From the NCBI GenBank assembly GCA_018266735.1, contig JAFDZT010000004.1, positions 987,973 to 1,051,972 of the forward strand: a DNA stretch of 64,000 bases. The letters run 5' to 3'. The position numbers and the translations under genes are program-made. Shown piece after piece: positions 44,502-52,985 of this stretch. The first letter of the stretch is position 1; every line of letters starts with the position of its first letter. The notes under the pieces were generated by a model. The model made no database searches. It saw only the letters and a list, made by a program, of their open reading frames with translations, and was not told the DNA's origin. The stretch comes from Bacteroidota bacterium. GTDB lineage: Bacteria; Bacteroidota; Ignavibacteria; Kapaibacteriales; Kapaibacteriaceae.

Positions 44502-45066
44502 GCTCGCCATTCTTGGAGCGATGCTCTGCATGTTGTTGATCGGCTGCGGAGATCCGAACAGTTTCAAACTGCACGAGAACGCGTACTACCCACTCGAGGG
44601 ACGCATTCTCCGGGACCGACATGCTGTGCAGATCGAACAACCGAACGTCGTCGGCACGCACGATACGTCGGCCTTTGCGCTGCGTGTGCCGGGGCTGACC
44701 GACGGAACGTTCTCAACAGAGCTCACATTGGCCACGGGCGGGTCCGTGACCGTATGTACGCGCACCACGCCGTATGCCATGCGCATGCATGCGGACAGCG
44801 GCATTCGCATCGACATCACCAATACCAACACCGTCGTTACCACCTCCGACGGCGCCGTCTTCGTGGGCGCTGAAGGTGCGGGTGCTAGTCCAAAAGAACT
44901 GCGCATCGTGAACGATGGAGCGTGGTGTACGGTTATCATGGGCTGCACGAATGTTGCACGCTTTCGCACGGCACGCAGTTGCACGGAATGGGTGATCGCC
45001 GCATCGTCCCTTCAGAGCTCGTTTCAATTGCGCGATCCGGTCTTTACTCCCCTTATCGAGATGTAA
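44494..45066 (+). CDS. Lipoprotein of unknown function
   Basis: 190 residues. Signal with lipobox (LLIGC near residue 15) and a mature domain with a PLEGRILRD-type start and many small beta strands. No recognisable family. ATG 44494 overlaps the previous gene end, which argues for tight coupling with it. It is two bases from the kynurenine monooxygenase gene. Confidence 0.65.
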   Translation: MSKLAILGAMLCMLLIGCGDPNSFKLHENAYYPLEGRILRDRHAVQIEQPNVVGTHDTSAFALRVPGLTDGTFSTELTLATGGSVTVCTRTTPYAMRMHADSGIRIDITNTNTVVTTSDGAVFVGAEGAGASPKELRIVNDGAWCTVIMGCTNVARFRTARSCTEWVIAASSLQSSFQLRDPVFTPLIEM

Positions 45067-45068
45067 TC

Positions 45069-46445
45069 ATGAAGTCGATCACGATCGTTGGTGGCGGACC
45101 TGTTGGATGTTTGCTTGCTGTGTTGTTGGCCAAGCGAGGGTATGGCGTGCATGTGGTTGAACGTCGACCCGACATGCGCGCTGCCAACATCAGCGCCGGA
45201 CGTTCCATCAATCTTGCCTTGTCCGATCGTGGTCTGCGTGCGCTTGAACTTGCCGGCATTGCCGACGATGTTCGCAAGATCGCCATTCCCATGCGTGGCC
45301 GCATGATGCACGACGTTCATGGCGTGCAAACGTATGCGCCGTATGGCGTGGGTGACCAGGCCATCAACTCCGTGTCGCGTGGTGAACTCAACAAGTCGCT
45401 CCTCACCCTTGCAGAAGATCATGGCGTGATGATCTCGTTCGAGCAGCGTTGTGTCGACATCAACCTTGCCGCCCCCTCCGCCACCTTCGAACGCGATCAG
45501 AGCGGCGTACGAACAACCATTGCATCCGATCTGCTCATCGCCGCCGACGGGGCCTACAGCGCCGTTCGTGGCCGCATGCAGTACCTGGACCGATTCAACT
45601 ATTCGCAATCGTATCTGCAGCACGGCTACAAGGAACTTCATATCCCTGCTGCTGCCAATGGCGAGTTCCGCATCGAGAAGCATGCACTGCATATTTGGCC
45701 ACGTCACTCCTACATGATGATCGCATTGCCAAACCTTGATGGCAGCTTCACGTGCACGCTCTTCTTCGCGCACGAGGGATCTCCGTCATTTGCAGAGCTC
45801 ACCACGCGCGAAGCAGTGGCCGCCTTCTTCAACGAGCAGTTCCTCGATGCCGTTGCCATGATGCCCACGATCGTCGATGATTTCTTCACGAATCCCGAAT
45901 CGTCGCTCATGACGGTGAAGTGCTATCCGTGGGTATCGAACAACGTGGCCCTCATCGGAGATGCGGCACATGCCATTGTGCCGTTCTACGGACAAGGCAT
46001 GAACTGTGGCTTCGAAGATTGTCGCGTGCTCATCGAGTGTCTTGATGATGCCAACGACGATTGGACCACGGCACTTGCGCGCTATCAAGAGCTCCGCAAA
46101 CCGAATGGCGATGCCATTGCCGATCTGGCCATTGCGAACTTCTTCGAGATGCGCGATAAGGTGGCCGATCCGGTGTTCGCACTTCGCAAGAAGATCGAGT
46201 CCTATCTCTATGCTACGTATCCTGACCGTTGGATCCCGCTCTACACGCTGGTGACGTTCTCACATGTGCCGTATGCAACGGCGTTGCGCATGGGACAGGA
46301 GAACGATGCATGGATGGACCGCATGATGACCATCCCCAACATTGCCGAGGAATGGCAGACGGAAGGCGGCAAGGCGGCACTAGAGGCCATTGTGCGGGAA
46401 CGGGCACCGCATGGCATCGATCCATCGCTCATCGTCACACGATAA
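45069..46445 (+). CDS. kmo: Kynurenine 3-monooxygenase
   Basis: FAD-dependent hydroxylase that converts L-kynurenine to 3-hydroxykynurenine, using NADPH and O2, in tryptophan degradation and in the aerobic kynurenine route to NAD. The 458-residue protein has the FAD-binding GGGPVGCLLAVLLAKRGYGVHVVERR near the N-terminus. It continues with RSINLALSDRGLRALELAG and, near 300, NVALIGDAAHAIVPFYGQGMNCGFED (GD motif). These are specific resemblances to KMO. It is the last gene of the envelope-rich run, an unexpected neighbourhood. No other kynurenine-pathway gene is in this window. Confidence 0.88.
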   Translation: MKSITIVGGGPVGCLLAVLLAKRGYGVHVVERRPDMRAANISAGRSINLALSDRGLRALELAGIADDVRKIAIPMRGRMMHDVHGVQTYAPYGVGDQAINSVSRGELNKSLLTLAEDHGVMISFEQRCVDINLAAPSATFERDQSGVRTTIASDLLIAADGAYSAVRGRMQYLDRFNYSQSYLQHGYKELHIPAAANGEFRIEKHALHIWPRHSYMMIALPNLDGSFTCTLFFAHEGSPSFAELTTREAVAAFFNEQFLDAVAMMPTIVDDFFTNPESSLMTVKCYPWVSNNVALIGDAAHAIVPFYGQGMNCGFEDCRVLIECLDDANDDWTTALARYQELRKPNGDAIADLAIANFFEMRDKVADPVFALRKKIESYLYATYPDRWIPLYTLVTFSHVPYATALRMGQENDAWMDRMMTIPNIAEEWQTEGGKAALEAIVRERAPHGIDPSLIVTR

Positions 46446-46448
46446 GCG

Positions 46449-49031
46449 TTAGGGTACAACGGGGAATGTGCGTGTGATGATCTCGGATGGCGTCTGGAAT
46501 CGCACCACGTAAACGCCTGCGGGGAGATCGTACACAGGCATGCGAACATCCAACGTATCGTTCTCGGTGGTATGCACTGTCTCCACATGATCATAGATCC
46601 GTGAGAACACTTCTTTCCCTTCCGACGAGACGATCTGAATGCTATATCGACCGGGAGCAGAAAGCGTTGCCGTGATCACCACTTGCTCTCGCGCTGGGAT
46701 CGGGCGTACGTGGAGTGTTGCGATACCGAAGAGCTTCACCGCCCGACCTTGATAGAAACAATCCGGCAACACTTGCAGCGTTCCGTCGCGCACCGTGGTG
46801 GCCGGTCGCTGCACAACATCCAACCATTCCACCTTGTCGATCGTGATCGGTGTTTGCATGATGGACGATAGAAGCACCGTTCCCTGCAACGATGTGATCG
46901 TGCGCTCTGCCGGGAGGATGTGCACACTGTCGAAGCGAATGGTCGTGGTGCGCTTGTTCGCAATGATGTCGATCACATCATTGGTGATGGTACCTGTTGT
47001 TGCCGTATCGAGTTTGTACACGCGTGCATCGAATGAGATGGTGACGGCGAACGTGCTGTTCGGAAGGTCCACCGAGTCCGGTGTTGCCGTCATGCGGATC
47101 GGGATGCGGAACCCGGCCGTGCCGACCATTGCCGATGTGTCGGGAATGCTGAACTGTGCGGCCACCGGACTCACTTGTCCGAGGAGGGTGACCGTGTGAC
47201 GCGTCGCACAGGGTGCGCTGATCCTCAGGTCCATCACACCATCGTAACTCCTGTCCTGCGTTGGCATGTAGGAGATCTCGAAGTCCACCGTACCGAATGG
47301 TGCCACTACGATCGGGAACGATGTTGGTCGCAGAAGCGTGAATCCATTCGGAAGCGTGGCCGCATCGATCACAATGGTATCGTCGTCGTTACTGCGGAAG
47401 ACGATCGTCTCGATGCGCGTTGAGTTCAGTTCGATGGCTTCGAAGTCCATCTGGTTCGGCATACTGAAGAGCGTTGGATCGAATCGCACGAACACATCAG
47501 CAGAGCGTCGCACGCATCCACCGTTATCTGTCGCCACCACATAGTAGGTTCCGGGCTGTGTGGTGCGTGCAATGCGCGACGTATCGCCGTTGTTCCATCG
47601 ATAGGCAACGAATCCGGTTGATGCTGTGAGTGTTGCCGTATCGCCCGGACAGATCTCTTCTGTTGACGACACTGCGAGAACCGGATCGATGCGCCGACGC
47701 CATGTGAAGTTCGTGTCGAGCAATCCCACCGCACCATCGCTTGCGCCCCAGTGCTTGCCCTTTGCATCCGAGCCCGCATCGGTGTTGTTCGAAAGAATGA
47801 TTCCGCTGCGACCACCTTCGATCGATGGAATGGCCTTTGGATGAGCGCGTGTGAAGATCACCGCACCTCCGCCGCCACCGCCACCGGGTCCGTGAACATT
47901 GTATTCGTTCTTGTTGTCTCCGCCGTTCCCGCCATTGGCAAGAATGATCAACGTCGACGTGATGGTATCGCAGTCGATGATCACCGAGCCACCGGCTCCA
48001 CCACCACCGGCACCGTCGCGATCGGAAACGCGAGCGCTTTGTCCGCGTACGTCGATCGCATTGGTAGCGCCATCGATCACGCGTGCGCGCAGCATTACGA
48101 TACCACCGCCCGTTGCACCATGGGTGCCCATCGAATCATTGTCATGTCCGCCGCCACCACCACCGCCAAGGAACACGCGCTGATCGGTGATGTAGCGCGC
48201 CATGCCGTTGCCGCCAAAGCCGCCCACGTCGGGATTCTTGCAGTAGTAGTTCGACTTGCCGCCATGTCCACCTTCCCCGGCACCGCCACCTCCGCCACCT
48301 CCGGCATTGTTGCCGTTGCCGCCACCACCACCGGTGGCCCAGCGACCACGTCCGGCCGTGTAGCCCACGCGTTGTGCGATCCCGTCACCACGTTCACCGG
48401 AGAGGCCCCAAGCATAGTCGTAGGCATAGTCGGCTTGTTCGCATTTCGAGTACGACACGGAACGGAGTCCACCGCGGAACCCTGCACCGCTCATCGTCAC
48501 ATCGGCGCCAATGAAGAGCGTATCGCGCACTTCGATGGCCACAACGCCACCAATGGAGCCGTCGAAGTTCGGCGCCGTGATCGGTGCGATGATGCGTGCA
48601 TTGTCATAGTAGGCAACGCGGATCAGCTGCACCACGCCACGTGGATCGTATTGATGGACAAATGGAGATGTGAATTCGATCTTGTCGTCGACGATGGTTC
48701 TGATCACCAATCGTTCGAATGCTCCCGCACCGCCGATGTCGGCCACAGTACCGAACGTGGAGTCCGATGGAGTTGTCACCGTGGCACCTTGCATCTGCAT
48801 GAGCAGGACCACGTCGCCCGGGGCAAAGCCCTGCGTGGATCGAACGGTGATCGTGGAGTCGCAGGGAGTGATGCCGGTGACCGCAACATATCTGTTCACG
48901 ACGCCACCGATCACCACTTGCGCTCGAAGAGCGCAAACGGACACGAGGAGCAGGCCGAGAACGAGAAGCGAACGGATCACACAACACTCGAATGGTTCCA
49001 CAGACAGGAGTCGGGCAGGCTGCTCTCTCAA
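46449..49031 (-). CDS. Glycine-rich T9SS-exported surface protein
   Basis: 860 residues. A hydrophobic signal (RSLLVLGLLLVSVCALRAQ) lies after about 17 residues; a GTG at 48980 is an alternative start. Residues about 220-400 contain long Gly runs (GGGGGNGNNAGGGGGGG; GGGGGGGHDNDSMGTHGATGGG) of the kind seen in glycine-rich receptor domains. Ig-like segments follow (ICPGDTATLTASTGFVAYRWNNGD). The C-terminus is a T9SS sorting domain (VRPIPAREQVVITATLSAPG ... AGVYVVRFQTPSEI). It ends three bases from the convergent kmo gene. Surface role unknown. Confidence 0.8.
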   Translation of the reverse strand: MREQPARLLSVEPFECCVIRSLLVLGLLLVSVCALRAQVVIGGVVNRYVAVTGITPCDSTITVRSTQGFAPGDVVLLMQMQGATVTTPSDSTFGTVADIGGAGAFERLVIRTIVDDKIEFTSPFVHQYDPRGVVQLIRVAYYDNARIIAPITAPNFDGSIGGVVAIEVRDTLFIGADVTMSGAGFRGGLRSVSYSKCEQADYAYDYAWGLSGERGDGIAQRVGYTAGRGRWATGGGGGNGNNAGGGGGGGAGEGGHGGKSNYYCKNPDVGGFGGNGMARYITDQRVFLGGGGGGGHDNDSMGTHGATGGGIVMLRARVIDGATNAIDVRGQSARVSDRDGAGGGGAGGSVIIDCDTITSTLIILANGGNGGDNKNEYNVHGPGGGGGGGAVIFTRAHPKAIPSIEGGRSGIILSNNTDAGSDAKGKHWGASDGAVGLLDTNFTWRRRIDPVLAVSSTEEICPGDTATLTASTGFVAYRWNNGDTSRIARTTQPGTYYVVATDNGGCVRRSADVFVRFDPTLFSMPNQMDFEAIELNSTRIETIVFRSNDDDTIVIDAATLPNGFTLLRPTSFPIVVAPFGTVDFEISYMPTQDRSYDGVMDLRISAPCATRHTVTLLGQVSPVAAQFSIPDTSAMVGTAGFRIPIRMTATPDSVDLPNSTFAVTISFDARVYKLDTATTGTITNDVIDIIANKRTTTIRFDSVHILPAERTITSLQGTVLLSSIMQTPITIDKVEWLDVVQRPATTVRDGTLQVLPDCFYQGRAVKLFGIATLHVRPIPAREQVVITATLSAPGRYSIQIVSSEGKEVFSRIYDHVETVHTTENDTLDVRMPVYDLPAGVYVVRFQTPSEIITRTFPVVP

Positions 49032-49126
49032 GAAACGTGCCAGTCGATGAAAGGTCGACGGACAAAATGAAGCAAGACCAATGAGACCATGAAGTTAGCA
49101 TATCACGTCGGCGCGTCCGCGACGAG

Positions 49127-49168
49127 TTATCCCCAACCCTTGTGAAAAGTTTTTCACAATGTGGATAT
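49127..49168 (+). promoter_or_regulatory. Cluster of four DnaA-box-like nonamers and an inverted repeat
   Basis: Within 42 bases: TTATCCCCA (49127-49135), TGTGAAAAG (49141-49149, reverse), TTTTTCACA (49150-49158) and TGTGGATAT (49160-49168, reverse). The third fits TTWTNCACA exactly and the others are one mismatch away. TGTGAAAA...TTTTCACA makes a perfect 8-bp inverted repeat. It lies in the divergent gap between the glycine-rich gene and ldcA. It could control ldcA or bind DnaA, or be chance. Confidence 0.45.
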
Positions 49169-49174
49169 TGGGGG

Positions 49175-50107
49175 ATGATCTATCCAACGCATCTCCCGCG
49201 CAAGGCCGTGATCGGCGTGATCTCGCCTGCATCGCCCCAGCGCGACCCGCGGCGACTCGACCGCGGCATCGCCTATCTCGAGAAGCTCGGACATCATGTG
49301 GTTCTGGGCGACAACGCGCGGAAGTCGTACGGAGGGTATCTGGCGGGGACGGATGAGGAACGACTCGCCGACATTCACGCCATGTTCGCAGACAAGCAGA
49401 TCGACGCCATCTTCTGCGCCCGTGGTGGCTACGGCACGGCACGATTGATCGCGTCGCTCAACTACGGTCTCATCCGACGCAACCCCAAGATCTTCGTCGG
49501 CTTCTCCGACACCACAGCACTTCAGCTTGCCATCTACAAGCGCACCGGACTTGTCACGTTTCTCGGTGCCATGCCCAGCGTCGACATGGCCGACACGTTC
49601 GATGCGGAAAGCGAAGAGCAGTTCTGGCGCATCCTCACATCAACGCGTGCAGTGGGCACCATCAAACAATCCACGCCCATGTATGGTGTGAAGGGTGGCA
49701 CGGCAGAAGGGATCTTGCTTGGTGGTAATCTATCCGTCTTCACGCGACTCATCGGCACACCCTACATGCCATCGCTTGCAGGAAGCATCCTGGCGCTTGA
49801 AGATGTCGGCGAAGAGACGTATCGCATCGATCGCATGCTCATGCACTGCGAACTCGCCGGCATCATGCACAAGGTTTCCGGCATCGCGTATGGACAGTTC
49901 ACACAATCACCACAACGCATCTCCAACACACCGCATCGCGATGTAGCAGACGTTATCACCGAGCGCAGCTTATCCGTCAACGGTCCCGTCCTCAGTGGCC
50001 TCATGTTCGGTCATGAAGCCAAGAAACTCACGCTCCCGCTTGGTGCACCAGTACGAATGGTGGTAGGGAGAACAGTGAAGATCATACTCGGGAAAGCGAC
50101 GAGATGA
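49175..50107 (+). CDS. ldcA: LD-carboxypeptidase (peptidase family S66)
   Basis: Cuts the L,D bond of recycled murein tetrapeptides. The 310 residues start at ATG 49175 (MIYPTHLPRKAVIGVISPASP); GTG 49142 lies inside the DnaA-like repeat and is unlikely. The catalytic Ser is residue 111 in GFSDTTAL. Glu in ILALEDVGEETYRIDRML and His in LMFGHEAKKLTLPLG complete the triad. A GATATTGG box three bases before the ATG suggests a very short leader. It follows the pattern of cell-wall genes in this region (PBP1A, NAGK-like, CtpA). Confidence 0.92.
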   Translation: MIYPTHLPRKAVIGVISPASPQRDPRRLDRGIAYLEKLGHHVVLGDNARKSYGGYLAGTDEERLADIHAMFADKQIDAIFCARGGYGTARLIASLNYGLIRRNPKIFVGFSDTTALQLAIYKRTGLVTFLGAMPSVDMADTFDAESEEQFWRILTSTRAVGTIKQSTPMYGVKGGTAEGILLGGNLSVFTRLIGTPYMPSLAGSILALEDVGEETYRIDRMLMHCELAGIMHKVSGIAYGQFTQSPQRISNTPHRDVADVITERSLSVNGPVLSGLMFGHEAKKLTLPLGAPVRMVVGRTVKIILGKATR

Positions 50108-50153
50108 GTGACAAGTTACAAGTGACAAGTGACGAGTGAAGTGAGAAGTGAGA
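50107..50153 (+). repeat. Heptanucleotide tandem array (AGTGACA type)
   Basis: Roughly six copies of a 7-base unit: AGTGACA, AGTTACA, AGTGACA, AGTGACG, AGTGAAG, TGAGAAG, TGAGAG. It begins at the ldcA stop. The sequence is unrelated to GTGGGACAC and the 11-mer array, although the placement (gene end, intergenic) is the same. Confidence 0.85.
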
Positions 50154-50201
50154 GTCAAGCTGTCTTCCCGCATCTTCGTGTCGCACCCCAATGCGTCGCC
50201 T

Positions 50202-50232
50202 CGAATGCACATTTGTAGAACAAATGCGTTCG
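50202..50232. terminator. Inverted repeat between convergent genes
   Basis: CGAATGCACATTTGT (50202-50216) and ACAAATGCGTTCG (50220-50232) pair with a three-base loop; the inner 7-bp CATTTGT/ACAAATG stem is perfect. It is five bases from the stop of the minus-strand gene at 50237. Confidence 0.6.
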
Positions 50233-50236
50233 GACA

Positions 50237-51604
50237 TTACTTTGATATGAAGATCAGTCTATCACAATTTCCATGCACTTGTATAATGCGAAGGATGTAC
50301 AGCCCGGCAGTAAGTGTTTCAGTTGTAATCTGAACAACAGACAAACTCTCGGCTGAATGATTCGCTTGTGCAGCTAGGCTTCCTTGAGATGCAAACAGTT
50401 GAGCCTGCACGATCGGACTGTTGTCGCTTGTATGAGCTACGATCAATCCTGGACTTGACTGAACGATAATGTTTGAGGTCAGGTCTCCCGCCCCCGAACC
50501 AACAGTTGTTACGTTACTGAGATTGAATCGACAGAGGCGGAACGATGTTGGAGTAAACTTCTCAGCATACAAAACTTGTCCGTCAGCCATCATATCACCT
50601 TGACCAATGTCATATGGCTCCACATCCAATGTACGATAGCAAAGAGAAAAGTCGTCCGTCTGGGTATGAACTCGAAAATGCTGGTTCCTACCGGTAACCG
50701 TCATGTACCTTGAATCTGCACTCAAGTATGTTGTAGGAAGGCTAACATTGATAGAAAGAAACCTCTCGACACCGCTTTGAAGATCGTAGCTATAAGTGTT
50801 TCCTGAAGGTTCACCGTCATTTGCAAACACATAGGCCTTTTTGGAACCGACCAAACGCACGTAGCCATTTCGCATTGGTATCTTCCGAACTATGGAATCC
50901 TTGCCTACGTTGAAAATTACTGCACCCTGAAATTTGCCTGAGCTCCCTAGATCAAACTGTCCAAAGGCGAACAATAAAGAGTCAGGCATGACCTCAATTC
51001 GTGATGCACCTTGAAGTACAGGGAATTGACCCAGTGAATCCAGAGTCTGCAGATCGTAGACAATTGGACCACCAGATTTCATCCATACAAAAACTTGATT
51101 CAACTTATCCGTTGCCAACAAGATCGTTCGGTCGGCCTCCGGTAGTGGTTTGCGTAACGTGCGTTTCGCATATGTATCGTGAACGATCAATTCCTCCTTG
51201 ACCTTCCCCTCAACTTCGAAGTATCGAAGCATAACAACGTACTTTCCAGTCTCGGTAACATGAAGATTGCCAGACGCCATGTTGCAGTATCCTTGGTTCG
51301 GATAGGTATATGCCTTGAAACTGGAGAGTTCATTTCCGAATGCACCGTCGAAGATCCTCACTACCGAATCGGCTCCTGCCCGCACTACTACCGACCCATT
51401 CATTGCAACGATTCGAGTTCCCTTGCGGACAACTGAGTTCGTCCAAGCTGTATCTACGATCTGAACTTCTCCGTTGGCGAATGTACTTACACTACTCGCG
51501 AATAGAAGAAGTACTGAAACAACTGCGAGCATTGCCCCGATGCAGTCGTTTCGGACACATTGAATTCTCGTCGAAACACGCAGTGTCGCACGAAGTTCCC
51601 TCAT
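50237..51604 (-). CDS. Lower-GC T9SS-exported protein, unknown function
   Basis: 455 residues from the ATG at 51604, which overlaps the previous stop (ATGA). A hydrophobic signal (MLAVVSVLLLFASSVSTFA) begins at residue 25, and Met25 (51532) is an alternative start. Residues about 45-380 are beta-rich, perhaps a propeller-like fold. The last ~60 residues (QAQLFASQGSLAAQAN ... AGLYILRIIQVHGNCDRLIFISK) look like a T9SS C-terminal domain. The DNA is visibly more AT-rich than its neighbours, suggesting a different origin, while the ATGA overlap implies insertion into or shared use of the operon. Confidence 0.65.
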   Translation of the reverse strand: MRELRATLRVSTRIQCVRNDCIGAMLAVVSVLLLFASSVSTFANGEVQIVDTAWTNSVVRKGTRIVAMNGSVVVRAGADSVVRIFDGAFGNELSSFKAYTYPNQGYCNMASGNLHVTETGKYVVMLRYFEVEGKVKEELIVHDTYAKRTLRKPLPEADRTILLATDKLNQVFVWMKSGGPIVYDLQTLDSLGQFPVLQGASRIEVMPDSLLFAFGQFDLGSSGKFQGAVIFNVGKDSIVRKIPMRNGYVRLVGSKKAYVFANDGEPSGNTYSYDLQSGVERFLSINVSLPTTYLSADSRYMTVTGRNQHFRVHTQTDDFSLCYRTLDVEPYDIGQGDMMADGQVLYAEKFTPTSFRLCRFNLSNVTTVGSGAGDLTSNIIVQSSPGLIVAHTSDNSPIVQAQLFASQGSLAAQANHSAESLSVVQITTETLTAGLYILRIIQVHGNCDRLIFISK

Positions 51605-52065
51605 CCTCCGAACTGCCGCAGATGATGATCAAAATGGATATACGCCATCCGCGCCCACACTTCATTGGTGACCGGACCGAAGAACGGATGCATGGCATCG
51701 CGGGCGTTGGGGTTGCGGGAGCCGAATTGGCGGACGAGGTGGAGGAGGACCTGCTTGTCGCGTTCGAAGTCAGAGGGCTGTAATCCTTCGCCCTTGGCTG
51801 TGGCCCAGCCTTTGGCGGTGCGTGCATTTTTCGGAATGCTCGACATCCGAAGGATCAATGGTTTGAAGAGTCGCAACACAAAGGTGATCGGACGAGGGAA
51901 GATCTTGATCTTCACCGAACCGTTCGCTGTTTGCATGTACTCTGTCATGTGACAGATCATCTCGTGCGCCGACATGGTTCCCCACATGCGTTGTTGTCCT
52001 TCTTCGATCCCGTCGATACGCGACAGGATCTCCAGCATGGTGGCAGGTTGCAGCAGATGCTTCAT
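51601..52065 (-). CDS. DUF1569-type DinB-superfamily protein
   Basis: 154 residues starting MKHLLQPATMLEILSRIDGIEEGQQRMWGTMSAHEMICHMTEYM and ending AYIHFDHHLRQFGG, the pattern of DUF1569/DinB_2-like four-helix proteins that often coordinate a metal with histidines (HEMICH and HFDHHL). A longer upstream frame lies inside the kinase gene. It overlaps the BadF-like gene by four bases at its start. Function unknown. Confidence 0.75.
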   Translation of the reverse strand: MKHLLQPATMLEILSRIDGIEEGQQRMWGTMSAHEMICHMTEYMQTANGSVKIKIFPRPITFVLRLFKPLILRMSSIPKNARTAKGWATAKGEGLQPSDFERDKQVLLHLVRQFGSRNPNARDAMHPFFGPVTNEVWARMAYIHFDHHLRQFGG

Positions 52066-52985
52066 GCCTGTTCTTCCGGAGTGAGTGCGCGTGCGGCCGA
52101 TGCGCACACGTCGGCGAGGATGGAGCTGGACGTGTCGGGATGGGCCTCTGCAACAAGCTCTCCCACCATTGTGCGCAACGATGCATTCTGCCACAACGAG
52201 CCGTAGAGCACAAGGTTGGGTTCCACGGTAGGAACGGTGGCGCGCACGGCAAGGACCAAGGCGGCAAGGTGGTCGGCAGCGCGACGTCGGATATCGATGG
52301 CCACGGCGTCGCCCTCGTCGGCATACGACAGTACGGCCTGTGCCAACCGAGCACATCGGTCGATAGATGTTGCGCGAAGTTTGTTCTGAAGAGAGATCAC
52401 ATCGTCGGGATCGGCCACGAGAAAGGCGGCGACAGGACGGATGAGCAACGTCGATGGACCACGTCCATCGAGCATCTGCGCTACCGAGCGCAATGCTTCT
52501 CGACCGATCCAGAAGCCACTGCCCGCATCGTCGATGCGAGGTCCCCATCCACCACACCGACGTTGCACTCCAAGTCGGTCCACACTCAACGCGATCGATC
52601 CGGTACCGGCGATGAGCACAATGCCCGAGCCGCCTTGCAGCGCTGCGAGTTGCACGAGCTCCACATCACTGATCACGCTGGTGCGTGGAAGGAGGTCGCC
52701 GATGTAGTGCGACCACGACGAGTCGAAGTCCATCAGATAGGAACGACGTTCCTCGACCGACCAAATGCCGGACATACCGATCAGGATAAGCGTTGTTTCT
52801 GTGAGGGCACATCGTGTGGTGACCAACCATGTGCCGAGATGCCGACAGAGCTCGTCTGTTTGCATGCTCTCGGCCGTTGGTTTGACGGAAGGAAAGGAAG
52901 ACCGACCGATCTCACGCGTGCCATCGAAGGCAGCGACGTCGGTCGTCGACCCGCCACCATCGATGATGATGAGCGAGGCCCTCAT
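52062..52985 (-). CDS. BadF/BadG/BcrA/BcrD-type ATPase, N-acetylglucosamine kinase-like
   Basis: 307-residue sugar-kinase/Hsp70/actin-fold protein. The phosphate-binding loop is IIIDGGGSTTD near the N-terminus, followed by a second phosphate motif IAGTGSIALSV near residue 108 and CGGWGPRIDDAGSGFWIGREAL near 127. N-acetylglucosamine kinases of this family recycle cell-wall sugars. I start at ATG 52985, since upstream sequence lacks the fold. Placed with ctpA and envelope genes, so a murein-sugar role fits. Substrate assignment is inference. Confidence 0.82.
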   Translation of the reverse strand: MRASLIIIDGGGSTTDVAAFDGTREIGRSSFPSVKPTAESMQTDELCRHLGTWLVTTRCALTETTLILIGMSGIWSVEERRSYLMDFDSSWSHYIGDLLPRTSVISDVELVQLAALQGGSGIVLIAGTGSIALSVDRLGVQRRCGGWGPRIDDAGSGFWIGREALRSVAQMLDGRGPSTLLIRPVAAFLVADPDDVISLQNKLRATSIDRCARLAQAVLSYADEGDAVAIDIRRRAADHLAALVLAVRATVPTVEPNLVLYGSLWQNASLRTMVGELVAEAHPDTSSSILADVCASAARALTPEEQA

